A stretch of 64,000 bases of DNA from Trichlorobacter ammonificans (GTDB lineage: Bacteria; Desulfobacterota; Desulfuromonadia; Geobacterales; Pseudopelobacteraceae). Location of the stretch: contig NZ_OW150024.1 in the NCBI RefSeq assembly GCF_933509905.1, positions 2,840,001 through 2,904,000 on the forward strand, read 5' to 3'. A program made the translations under genes and the position numbers. Positions 8,158 through 15,538 of the stretch are shown one piece after another. A model generated the notes under the pieces. That model worked only from the letters and a program-made list of their open reading frames with translations, ran no database searches and had not been told where the DNA came from. Within the stretch, counting starts at the first letter, position 1. Every line of letters starts with the position of its first letter.

Positions 8158-9054
8158 CTATTTCTTCAAATAGCGGTTTTTGAGGTTGTACCCCACCATC
8201 CATTCCGCCAGACTTCGCTTGGGAAGCTTCCCCAGCAGCTCGGCGGCAATAGCGTCGCCCGTTTCGCCCCTGGCCGCCAGCTCACGGGCCGTGGCGTCGA
8301 ACAGCGTCAGATACTGCTTCATCTCCCGCAGATCTTTGTTGGAGGAGAGGGGGCCGTGTCCCGGAACGATCTGCTCCGGTCCCAGCGCCAGCAGGCTGTC
8401 CAGGGCCGTTGCCCAGCCACCGAAGTCACCGTCCGCCAGGTAGGGATGAAAGTCGGTAAAGAGAATATCCCCGGCAAAGGCCAGCTTCTGGCGCGGTAGC
8501 CAGACCACCACGCTGCCGGCGGTATGGGAGGGGGCAAAACGGATCAGCTCCACGGTTTCATTCCCCAGGTCAAGGGTGAGGCGGTCGCTGAAGGAAAGGG
8601 ATGGCAGCGCGATTTCGGTGCCGGCCATATCCTCAGGTGTCAGCCCGTAGGCCGCAATGTTCTTCAGGATGCCGGGTCCCATTGCTTCCAGCAGGGCACG
8701 GTCAGCGGTGTGGGAGATCACCGTTGCCCCCAGCCTGGCGAACACACAGTTGCCGAAAGCGTGATCCAGGTGGGTATGGGTGTTGACCACGTAGCGGATC
8801 GGCTTGTCGGTCACCGTGCGGATGTCGGCCAGAAAGCGCCGGGCCTCCTTGTCGGAAATCAGCGTATCCACCACCAGTACCCCGTCCCGGCCGATGACGA
8901 TACCGGCGTTGGCGGCAAAGCTGTTGGTTGGGGAGGCGTCCCGCACCCCCACGTAAGCGTAGACGTTATCGGACAGCTTGGTCAGGCCGGCACCGGCCAC
9001 CTGGGCGGTTAAAAGAAGCATGGCTGCCAACAGGGGCATGACTTTCATCAGCAT
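8158..9054 (-). CDS. Exported metallo-beta-lactamase-fold hydrolase
   Basis: The 298-residue product has an N-terminal signal peptide (hydrophobic stretch MLMKVMPLLAAMLLLTAQVAGAG) and an MBL fold. Metal ligands are visible as HTHLDH (about residue 91), a second His in APSHTAGSVV, the bridging Asp in FAGDILF and the terminal His in VPGHGPL. It belongs to the MBL hydrolase group that includes subclass B3-like and glyoxalase-II-like enzymes; the substrate is unknown and antibiotic hydrolysis is not implied. Start at 9054 is supported by AGGAGG six bases upstream. It appears to be a single-gene unit in the periplasm. Confidence 0.88.
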   Translation of the reverse strand: MLMKVMPLLAAMLLLTAQVAGAGLTKLSDNVYAYVGVRDASPTNSFAANAGIVIGRDGVLVVDTLISDKEARRFLADIRTVTDKPIRYVVNTHTHLDHAFGNCVFARLGATVISHTADRALLEAMGPGILKNIAAYGLTPEDMAGTEIALPSLSFSDRLTLDLGNETVELIRFAPSHTAGSVVVWLPRQKLAFAGDILFTDFHPYLADGDFGGWATALDSLLALGPEQIVPGHGPLSSNKDLREMKQYLTLFDATARELAARGETGDAIAAELLGKLPKRSLAEWMVGYNLKNRYLKK

Positions 9055-9261
9055 CTGACTCCTCCTAGTTGTGTATGGTGATAATGCGCTACTCCTGGAT
9101 TCTGCCGCCTCTCGCCAGCAGCCTCCGCATCGTGGCGCAGGCCCCCGCTGTGGGCGGCATTTGCCGCTTCGGTAGTGGTGCCACAGGTGACGGCAATGTC
9201 AAGACCAAAACTGCTCCCGCCGTTACCCGCCAACCTCCCTTCCCTCGATGTCAACTGACCG

Positions 9262-9289
9262 ATTGACAACGGCCGCCAACTATGGATAC
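9262..9289 (+). promoter_or_regulatory. Candidate sigma-70 promoter of the hemerythrin gene
   Basis: TTGACA at 9262-9267 and GATACT at 9284-9289 are separated by 16 bases, about 34 bases before the hemerythrin start codon. Confidence 0.5.
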
Positions 9290-9322
9290 TCGTCCGCATT
9301 ACACCCAGGCAGGGGGGACAGC

Positions 9323-9718
9323 ATGGCGCTCGTGGAGTGGCAAACGGAGTATAGCGTGGGCAGCGAACGGCTCGACCAGCAGCACCAGCGGATCGTCGGC
9401 ATGATCAACCAGTTGGGCGAAGCCATGGACACCGGCGCGGAGAAGACCGCCCTGATGAAAATCCTCTCCGATCTGGCCGGTTACACCAAGACTCACTTTG
9501 CCGAAGAGGAACGGATGCTGGAACAGTGCGCCTATCCCGCTCTTGGCGAGCACCGCGCCCGGCATGCCGACCTCACCCGGCAACTTGCCGACTTCTACCG
9601 CAACTTCTACGTCAAGACCAAGCCCCAGACCAAGGAGGTCATGGACTTTCTGCAGCACTGGCTCTACGACCATATCCTGGAGCAGGACAAGGCCTACGCT
9701 TCACACCTCAACGGCTGA
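9323..9718 (+). CDS. Bacteriohemerythrin
   Basis: This 131-residue four-helix protein should bind O2 reversibly at a non-haem di-iron centre and act in O2 storage, delivery or sensing in the cytoplasm. The iron ligands follow the family pattern: HQRI near residue 24, HFAEEE in helix 2, HRARH in helix 3, and HWLYDHILEQD at the C-terminus. The start at 9323 (MALVEWQTEYSVG) matches the family N-terminus, and AGGGGGG lies just upstream; an upstream in-frame ATG would add 25 unrelated residues. Length is standard for the family. Confidence 0.93.
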   Translation: MALVEWQTEYSVGSERLDQQHQRIVGMINQLGEAMDTGAEKTALMKILSDLAGYTKTHFAEEERMLEQCAYPALGEHRARHADLTRQLADFYRNFYVKTKPQTKEVMDFLQHWLYDHILEQDKAYASHLNG

Positions 9719-9721
9719 CGG

Positions 9722-10093
9722 CTACCAGGTCTGCGTGACGCTCACGGGAGTAACCGCCATGGTGGCGCGCAGCCAGTCGAATTTTGCTTTCAGCAGGTCG
9801 AACTCGGGGCCGGAGGTGATGAACGCCGCGGTCCCCTTGATCAGAAAACCGGCCCCCGGACCGTGGAGCCCCCGCACCTTGCTGCTGCCCAGGGTGATCA
9901 GCACCTCGGGATTGAAGGCGACATTGGCCTCGGTTCGGTGCATGTAACCGGCCGGTATCAGGATGCGGCCGTCATCCGTAATACGGATATAGCTGTTCCA
10001 GGTATTCACCAGGTGTGGCCCCTCCTGGCCGAGGGTCGCAATGGCAACGATGCCGTCCTGTTTCAGAATTTCCAGCAATGGTTCCGGGATCAT
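9722..10093 (-). CDS. FMN-binding split-barrel protein (Desulfovibrio FMN-bp type)
   Basis: The 123-residue product matches along its whole length the small FMN-binding protein known from Desulfovibrio vulgaris (ILKQDGIVAIATLGQEGPHLVNTWNSYIRI, GYMHRTEANVAFNPEVLITLGS, GPGAGFLIKGTAAF). These proteins are dimeric split-barrel flavoproteins with one FMN per subunit and a proposed electron-transfer role; the physiological partner is not established. It converges on the hemerythrin gene, leaving three bases between the two stops, so both may belong to oxygen or redox-stress handling. Confidence 0.9.
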   Translation of the reverse strand: MIPEPLLEILKQDGIVAIATLGQEGPHLVNTWNSYIRITDDGRILIPAGYMHRTEANVAFNPEVLITLGSSKVRGLHGPGAGFLIKGTAAFITSGPEFDLLKAKFDWLRATMAVTPVSVTQTW

Positions 10094-10301
10094 GGGTACT
10101 ACCTCCTGTGGCGGGGCTGGTTGTTGTGCAGCCTGAAGTTTATTCAGGGAGCAGCGTACAGGAAAACGGCCCCCGACAACAGGGGCAGTTTTGACACCAT
10201 CACGGGCGGCAGGGCATAAGTAGGGATTCCCGTCGCCAGCCCTTCGAGCCGGCTCTCACCTGACATTTCCTGTCACACCACCGTGCTATCCTCGGCGCAC
10301 C

Positions 10302-11591
10302 ATGACCAGCGACCTGATGGACAAACTGAAAATCCTGGCCGATGGCGCCAAGTACGACGTTTCCTGCTCCTCCAGCGGCAGCTCCCGGCGCAACGGCAAC
10401 GGTATCGGCAACGCCGCATCCTGCGGCATCTGCCACACCTGGACCAGCGACGGCCGCTGCGTTTCCCTGCTGAAAATCCTGATGACCAACCGCTGTATCT
10501 ACGACTGCGCCTACTGCGTCAACCGCAGCAGCAACGACACGAAGCGGGTGGCCCTGACCCCGGCGGAGGTGGCGGAGCTGACCATCGGCTTCTACCGCCG
10601 CAACTACATCGAGGGGCTGTTTTTAAGCACCGGTGTGGTCCGCTCCCCGGACTACACCATGGAGCTGCTGATTCAGGCAGTGCGCACCCTGCGCAGCGAA
10701 TACCGCTTCAACGGCTACATCCACCTGAAGCTGGTGCCGGGGGCTGACCCGCTTTTGGTGCAGGAGGCCGGTCTCTGGGCCGACCGGATCAGCGTCAACC
10801 TGGAGCTGCCCACCCGGGAAAGCTTGGCCCTGCTGGCCCCGGACAAGAGCCGCGATGCCGTGGTGGGGCCGATGCGTCAGGTCCACAGCCTGATTGCAAT
10901 CAACCGGGACGAGCGCAGGCACTCCCGCACGGCTCCCCGCTTTGCCCCTGCCGGGCAGAGCACCCAGTTGATCGTGGGGGCCACCCCGGACACCGACCGC
11001 CAGATCGTCACCCTCTCCGAACAACTCTACCAGCGGCTGGAGCTGAAGCGGGTCTACTACTCGGCCTTTATTCCGGTCATGCAGGACAGCCGCCTGCCCG
11101 CCCTGCCCAGATCACCGCTGCGACGTGAACATCGCCTCTATCAGGCCGACTGGCTGCTGCGCTACTACGGCTTTGCCGCCCATGAACTGCTGGACGAGGC
11201 CACGCCTAACCTGGACAGCGAGCTTGACCCCAAGACCGGCTGGGCCCTGCGCCACCGGGAGCTGTTTCCGGTGGAGATCAACCGGGCCAGCTACGAGGAA
11301 CTGCTGCGGGTGCCGGGGATCGGCGTCCGCTCCGCCCAGCGGATCATCCGGGCGCGGCGGCAAGGGCATCTGGGAGTGGAGGAATTGCAGCGGCTGGGGG
11401 TGGTGATGAAGCGGGCACGGTATTTCGTCACCGCCAGGGGGCGTTACGCCGGGGATATCCGGCTGGAGAGCGGGCTGTTGCGCGGCAGGCTGATTGAGCC
11501 GTCACAGAAGAAGGTGGTCCGGCAGATGAGCCTGCCCTTTGAGACGCCGGTGGTTGACGAGACCGCCAGCACGGTAACCGGAGAGCTGTGA
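10302..11591 (+). CDS. Radical SAM protein, putative DNA modification/repair family
   Basis: The 429-residue product is a radical SAM enzyme: CIYDCAYC at about residues 66-73 gives the CxxxCxxC ligands of a [4Fe-4S] cluster that cleaves S-adenosylmethionine. A radical SAM barrel follows, then a C-terminal helix-hairpin-helix DNA-binding motif (LLRVPGIGVRSAQRIIRARR, about residues 335-355). The arrangement matches the family of putative DNA modification/repair radical SAM proteins that co-occurs with the next gene. Its last codon TGA (11589-11591) overlaps the next ATG (11591), indicating translational coupling. The reaction is not known. Confidence 0.88.
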   Translation: MTSDLMDKLKILADGAKYDVSCSSSGSSRRNGNGIGNAASCGICHTWTSDGRCVSLLKILMTNRCIYDCAYCVNRSSNDTKRVALTPAEVAELTIGFYRRNYIEGLFLSTGVVRSPDYTMELLIQAVRTLRSEYRFNGYIHLKLVPGADPLLVQEAGLWADRISVNLELPTRESLALLAPDKSRDAVVGPMRQVHSLIAINRDERRHSRTAPRFAPAGQSTQLIVGATPDTDRQIVTLSEQLYQRLELKRVYYSAFIPVMQDSRLPALPRSPLRREHRLYQADWLLRYYGFAAHELLDEATPNLDSELDPKTGWALRHRELFPVEINRASYEELLRVPGIGVRSAQRIIRARRQGHLGVEELQRLGVVMKRARYFVTARGRYAGDIRLESGLLRGRLIEPSQKKVVRQMSLPFETPVVDETASTVTGEL

Positions 11592-12340
11592 TGGGCGCTT
11601 CCTACTGCTACGACGGCACCCTGGGCGGCCTGCTCACCCTGCTGGCCACCCTTCCCGCTGGCGGACCGTTGCCGGAAAACATCAGCACCGCGCCGCCGGT
11701 GCAGCAGGGACTTTTCAGCGACACCATCACCGTGGAGACCGATCCGGAGCTGGCGGAGCAGTACTGGCAACGCTTGCACCGCCGCCTGGGCCCGGCAGGG
11801 CTGGCACCGGTGCGCTCCGCCTTTCTGGCCAATCACCCGCAAAAGGATATGCTGATCTGGCGCTACCTGCGGCTGGGGATGCAGGAAGGTCGCAGAGTAA
11901 GCGGCATGCTGGCCCATCCCCAGGTTTCACCGCTGCTTAAACTGGCCCAGCAGGTCAACCGCGAGGCGCACCGTTACCTGGGTTTTGTCCGCTTTCAGGA
12001 GGTGACCGGCGGTTTCTACTACGCGGCACTGGCCCCGGACCACCGGGTGCTGCTCTTGATCGCCCCCCATTTTGCCGACCGCTTCCGCGACCAGCAGTGG
12101 GTGATCCACGATTGCAGACATGGCGAGGGGATCGTCTTTGACCGCCACCGCCGGCAGTGGCTGCTGTTGCCGATGGAGACCAGCGCCCAACCGGAGCTTA
12201 CCCCGCAGGAAGAGCAGTTCCAGCAGTTGTGGCAGAGCTATTTTGAAACGTTGGCTATTGAAGAGCGGAAGAACCTGAAGCTACAGCAGAGCAAGGTGCC
12301 GCTGAAGACGCGGTCCTGGTTGGTGGAGTTTGGGGGATAA
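11591..12340 (+). CDS. Partner of the radical SAM DNA-repair-like protein (DUF4130 type)
   Basis: The 249-residue product resembles the DUF4130/TIGR03915-type partner proteins that are encoded beside the radical SAM family. Recognisable segments are YDGTLGGLLTLL at the N-terminus, KDMLIWRYLRLGMQEGR in the middle, and FVRFQEVTGGFYYAALAPDHRVLLLIAPHFADRF. The C-terminal third ends with QEEQFQQLWQSYFETLAIEERKN, a typical family tail. The ATG at 11591 overlaps the upstream stop by one base. Some family members are fused to uracil-DNA-glycosylase-like domains; this one is not. A DNA repair or modification role is inferred from neighbourhood, not from recognised catalytic residues. Confidence 0.85.
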   Translation: MGASYCYDGTLGGLLTLLATLPAGGPLPENISTAPPVQQGLFSDTITVETDPELAEQYWQRLHRRLGPAGLAPVRSAFLANHPQKDMLIWRYLRLGMQEGRRVSGMLAHPQVSPLLKLAQQVNREAHRYLGFVRFQEVTGGFYYAALAPDHRVLLLIAPHFADRFRDQQWVIHDCRHGEGIVFDRHRRQWLLLPMETSAQPELTPQEEQFQQLWQSYFETLAIEERKNLKLQQSKVPLKTRSWLVEFGG

Positions 12341-12385
12341 TCCGAGCCCGCACTCCGTATTTTCATGGCCAACAGCGCCTTAGTG

Positions 12386-13636
12386 TCATACTGCAGACTC
12401 CCACAAGCTTCTGATCGGCACGGCAAACAGCCTATCACCAAAGGCTGCGGTTGACTCTCCATCATAGAGCACCACACCGGCGGCAAAACGTTCTCCAACC
12501 GCCTCCTTCAGCTTGCGCAGCCCCTTGAAATCAGCCGGTGTAACGGTTGCCGAAGCTTTTACCTCTATGCCTGCCAGACGCTGACCATCTCCTTCAAGTA
12601 CCATATCAACCTCAACACCGTCCTTGTCCCGGAAGTGATAGAACGTTATCGGTTCTTCATGCCAGCTTGCCTGACGGCGCAGCTCCTGAAAGATAAAGCT
12701 TTCAAGAAGCTGCCCCAAAAGCGTCCGGTTGTTGACCAGCGTTTCAGCATTCAAGCCCAGTAGCGCACAGGCAACGCCGGTATCTCCCAGGTGCAGCTTG
12801 GGGGTTTTGATCAGGCGACTCAAACGGTTGCTGTGCCAGGGGGGCAGTTCTTCCAGCAGAAAGAGACGGGAAAGCAGGGTAACGTACTCGCGGATGGTTG
12901 GGCGGCTCAGTTGAAACGGTGCGCTTAGATCAGCCACATTCAGCAGTCTGGCAGTCTGTCCGGCAGCCAGAGCAAGCAGGCGGGGCAGCGCATCCATGGA
13001 GCTGATGCGGGCCAGATGTCGGGCATCCCGCTGTATCAGGGTTTCAATATAATCGCGATACCAGGTAGTCCTGCGTCTGGAGGAGGAACGTGTTAAAGCG
13101 GCAGGATAGCCACCTACCGCAATCCGTTCTGCCAGCTCTTTGCCCAATCGTTGATGGGGTGCCATCTTGAAACCACCATCAAACAAAGTATCCAGAAAGC
13201 CGGACAGATTTCCAGCCAGCTCTGTCTGTGCCAGCGGATGCAGGCGTAAAATCTCCATCCGTCCGGCAAGAGAATCGGCCAGATTCGGCAACAGCAGCAC
13301 GTTAGCAGAGCCGGTAAGGATGAAGCGTCCCGGTGTGCGGTCACGGTCTACCGCCGCCTTGATGGAGGTAAACAGTCCAGGAACCCGTTGCACCTCATCA
13401 AGCACCACCCTGCTGCCAAGATCGCCGGTAAATCCGACCGGGTCTGCTGTTGCAGCGGCGCGCAGCACGTCATCATCAAAGGTGATATAGGAGTATCCGG
13501 CAGCGTCACCCACTGCACGTGCCAGTGTACTCTTTCCGCATTGGCGGGGGCCATGCACCAGAACAACCGGGCTATCTGCCAATGCTTCAAGCAGACGGGG
13601 CCGGATATGGCGAGGATAGAGAGAGGAGTTTGTCAT
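12386..13636 (-). CDS. AAA+ ATPase with DUF4143 domain (copy 2 of 3)
   Basis: This 416-residue P-loop ATPase has Walker A in HGPRQCGKST (about residues 29-38), Walker B in VVLDEVQRVPGLF and sensor-1 in ILTGSANVLL. It ends in the DUF4143 region with a nuclease-like block (DGVEVDMVLEGDGQRLAGIEVKAS). It diverges more from the other two copies in the window than they do from each other; for example, it has SANVLLLP where they have HQF/QQF. The palindrome found 3' of the other copies is not present beside it. It is convergent with the radical SAM pair and borders the 13.6-14.0 kb repeat region on its 5' side. Confidence 0.88.
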   Translation of the reverse strand: MTNSSLYPRHIRPRLLEALADSPVVLVHGPRQCGKSTLARAVGDAAGYSYITFDDDVLRAAATADPVGFTGDLGSRVVLDEVQRVPGLFTSIKAAVDRDRTPGRFILTGSANVLLLPNLADSLAGRMEILRLHPLAQTELAGNLSGFLDTLFDGGFKMAPHQRLGKELAERIAVGGYPAALTRSSSRRRTTWYRDYIETLIQRDARHLARISSMDALPRLLALAAGQTARLLNVADLSAPFQLSRPTIREYVTLLSRLFLLEELPPWHSNRLSRLIKTPKLHLGDTGVACALLGLNAETLVNNRTLLGQLLESFIFQELRRQASWHEEPITFYHFRDKDGVEVDMVLEGDGQRLAGIEVKASATVTPADFKGLRKLKEAVGERFAAGVVLYDGESTAAFGDRLFAVPIRSLWESAV

Positions 13637-13797
13637 GCGGATGAATGTAAATTATTTGTCGGCTGATTGAAAGAAATATGTGCGGACAAATGAAAGCAAA
13701 TGCTATGTCAGGCGCTATGAACCAGGCATCTGCGGTATCATCGGTAAAGAACAAAATAAATCCGTCCTCGCAGCATCGAATTCCGGAGAATTATGAT

Positions 13798-13843
13798 GGT
13801 GTCAGGTCTCCACCTGCAATGTCATGGGTGGAGACCTGACACC
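13798..13843. repeat. REP-like perfect hairpin
   Basis: Seventeen-base perfect arms (GGTGTCAGGTCTCCACC and its complement) enclose a 12-base loop. Hairpins carrying GGTGTCAGGTCT-type arms are a common dispersed repeat class linked to REP-associated tyrosine transposases; no such transposase gene is in the window. It lies in the gene-free stretch 13637-14004, 5' of the DUF4143 ATPase and 3' of the restriction endonuclease gene. Confidence 0.75.
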
Positions 13844-13901
13844 TATATCTTCCCCTGGTTTGATAAGGGAAGAGAGCTAGTACAGCGTAACAGCTAAAAC
13901 C

Positions 13902-13980
13902 ACCCCCCCTTAATCCCCCCTTGACAGGGGGGAAGCCTTTAAGCCTCCCCTGTCAAGGGGAGGTTTGGAGGGGTTGGGTG
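13902..13980. repeat. C/G-tract inverted repeat cluster
   Basis: This stretch contains two nested palindromes: CCCCCC-TTGACA-GGGGGG at 13915-13932 and CCTCCCCT-GTCA-AGGGGAGG at 13944-13963. Weaker outer complementarity joins CACCCCCCC and GGGGTTGGGTG. It resembles widely dispersed intergenic repeats of the same style; a related hairpin occurs at 41986-42006. The rest of 13637-14004 shows no gene. Confidence 0.6.
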
Positions 13981-14004
13981 CGAAATAATAGATGGTACGT
14001 GGTA

Positions 14005-14562
14005 CTAGTCGGCCTTGCCTTTATTGGTTCTCTTTTTGGGTAATGCATTGCCAGTGCCATCGTGTTCAATTGCAATTACTACGATTGGAAACGTCATAGC
14101 TTCTTTAAACTCTTGTTCAATGTAGCGTATGGCGTCGCGGTAACTTGGGGTGCGATCAGGGAGAAATAATTGAAAACGATCAGATGGGACAACTATAGCT
14201 CCCACATCAATATGACCTTCTTGCAGACTGTTTCGCAAATGGACTATATCACGGATAAGGAGATCGCTACGGGCAGACACTTGAATTTCAACACCGATTC
14301 TTGCCATAAAAGTTGAATTGTAACGTATCCGCTTTACCCAATCCACCCCGCCAGAGGCGGTTTTCACCCAGTCATCTCCGTTGCTAAAGCGGGAATCAAG
14401 CTCTTCACGAATGAATGCCGCACCATTGGCATCACGAGTTTCTTCAATTTCGATTGTTGTTTCAAAAATGATTTGCTGAAGCTCCAGAAATAGATCGGCG
14501 AGGCCGAGACGGCAAACTTTCTCTCGTGCTCCTCCGTAAAATTTCATCGCAGTAATCTTCAT
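14005..14562 (-). CDS. BglII/BstYI-like type II restriction endonuclease
   Basis: The 185-residue product resembles the BglII/BstYI endonuclease group. A candidate active site is Asp74 in GGVDWVK, followed by Glu92-x-Gln94 in IGVEIQVSARSDL; the E-x-Q variant is characteristic of BglII rather than the usual E-x-K. RSDLLIRDIVHLRNSL and VGAIVVPSD fit the core fold after it. It would cut unmodified DNA, probably at a GATC-containing site by family analogy, not shown here. Start at 14562 (MKITAMKF) has GGAGGG upstream. Its 5' end overlaps the 3' end of the methyltransferase gene by 101 bases. The sequence is AT-rich compared with its surroundings, suggesting transfer. Confidence 0.8.
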   Translation of the reverse strand: MKITAMKFYGGAREKVCRLGLADLFLELQQIIFETTIEIEETRDANGAAFIREELDSRFSNGDDWVKTASGGVDWVKRIRYNSTFMARIGVEIQVSARSDLLIRDIVHLRNSLQEGHIDVGAIVVPSDRFQLFLPDRTPSYRDAIRYIEQEFKEAMTFPIVVIAIEHDGTGNALPKKRTNKGKAD

Positions 14563-15370
14563 TAAAAAGATCCCTCCAGTTGTATTGTGGTTCATGACGG
14601 ACAGAAACAGGAAAAGATTCGGTCAGTCTGGTTTTAATATGAGCGCAATCAAAAAGCTCAGTTCCAATCCAGTTGCGATGGTGAATTTCTGCGGCCTGAT
14701 AAGTGGATCCACCACCGCCAAAAGGATCGAAGACAATGTCACCGGGGTTTGTTGAAATGAGTATCGCTCGTTCAGGTATTACAAGCTTCAACTCATTTAC
14801 TCCCGGTCTGACTTTAAATTTCTTGTGTCGGTTTGGTGAAGTGTCGTCCCAGAAGTCTGATAGGTTTAATCCTTCTGGATTGAGTTTATTCCTGTGTCCT
14901 CCATAGTCCTTAATTTCACCACCGCAGTGTCGGCAAGTGGAAACTGGAAGGCGTACTTTATTAAATGTTTTTGGTTCTCCACGGGTAAAATACAGCATGG
15001 CATAATGAGCTGGATAAAGTTTTTTGCCCCTGGGAAAAGTGCTTTTCATCGATACTGCAATCCAATGTCTGAAATTAAGGTACTCGCGCATGTATTCACC
15101 AAAGCGCAGAGCAAGTTCGGGAGTTGAATATAAGAAAAAAGAACCACCGGTTTTCAGTATCCTGGCGCATTCAAATATCCATTTTTTGCACCAACTGAAA
15201 TATTCTTCTCGGTTTATTTTGTCGTTGAATCCGTTTTTGTAGTCCTTGCCAATATTGAAAGGTGGGTCAGCAAATACAGTATCTACGGACTCTGGACGCA
15301 AATTTTCCAGAATGTGCAGACAATTAGCCTGAAAAAGCACGCCGTGAGCAGTTGTCAAGTAGGGGGTCAT
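14462..15370 (-). CDS. Beta-class DNA methyltransferase of the restriction-modification pair
   Basis: The 302-residue product is an amino-methyltransferase in the permuted beta order: catalytic DPPF (VFADPPFNIGKDY, about residues 38-50) comes first, a target-recognition region with a CRHCGGEIKDYGGH zinc-like segment follows, and the SAM-binding FDPFGGGGSTYQAA lies near residue 225. It should protect host DNA from the overlapping endonuclease by methylating adenine N6 or cytosine N4; DPPF does not settle which. Start at 15370 (MTPYLTTAHG) was preferred; an upstream start 13 codons earlier has no ribosome binding site. The gene is AT-rich, like its partner. Confidence 0.88.
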   Translation of the reverse strand: MTPYLTTAHGVLFQANCLHILENLRPESVDTVFADPPFNIGKDYKNGFNDKINREEYFSWCKKWIFECARILKTGGSFFLYSTPELALRFGEYMREYLNFRHWIAVSMKSTFPRGKKLYPAHYAMLYFTRGEPKTFNKVRLPVSTCRHCGGEIKDYGGHRNKLNPEGLNLSDFWDDTSPNRHKKFKVRPGVNELKLVIPERAILISTNPGDIVFDPFGGGGSTYQAAEIHHRNWIGTELFDCAHIKTRLTESFPVSVRHEPQYNWRDLFNEDYCDEILRRSTRESLPSRPRRSISGASANHF

Positions 15371-15490
15371 ATATGTTCCGTTTAGCGTAGAGTTATTTGA
15401 ACATATCATATTTCAGGGTGATCGGCAGGTTTTTTCGCCCCTCAAGGGCGCTCAATTCTCCTTTTATTATTCGGTGTATAACTCATAATT

Positions 15491-15524
15491 CACCGGTTCA
15501 CGCGCGTGCGCGCGTGAACCGGTG
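15491..15524. repeat. 34-base near-perfect palindrome, copy 2
   Basis: The arms CACCGGTTCACGCGCG and CGCGCGTGAACCGGTG are fully complementary around a central TG. It is followed by ATCCTCCCAAAGGG, close to the flank of copy 1 at 4865-4896. The IS481-like element begins 14 bases beyond it. Removing the IS would place this palindrome 20 bases from the stop codon of the ATPase gene at 16764-17930. Confidence 0.85.
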
Positions 15525-15538
15525 ATCCTCCCAAAGGG

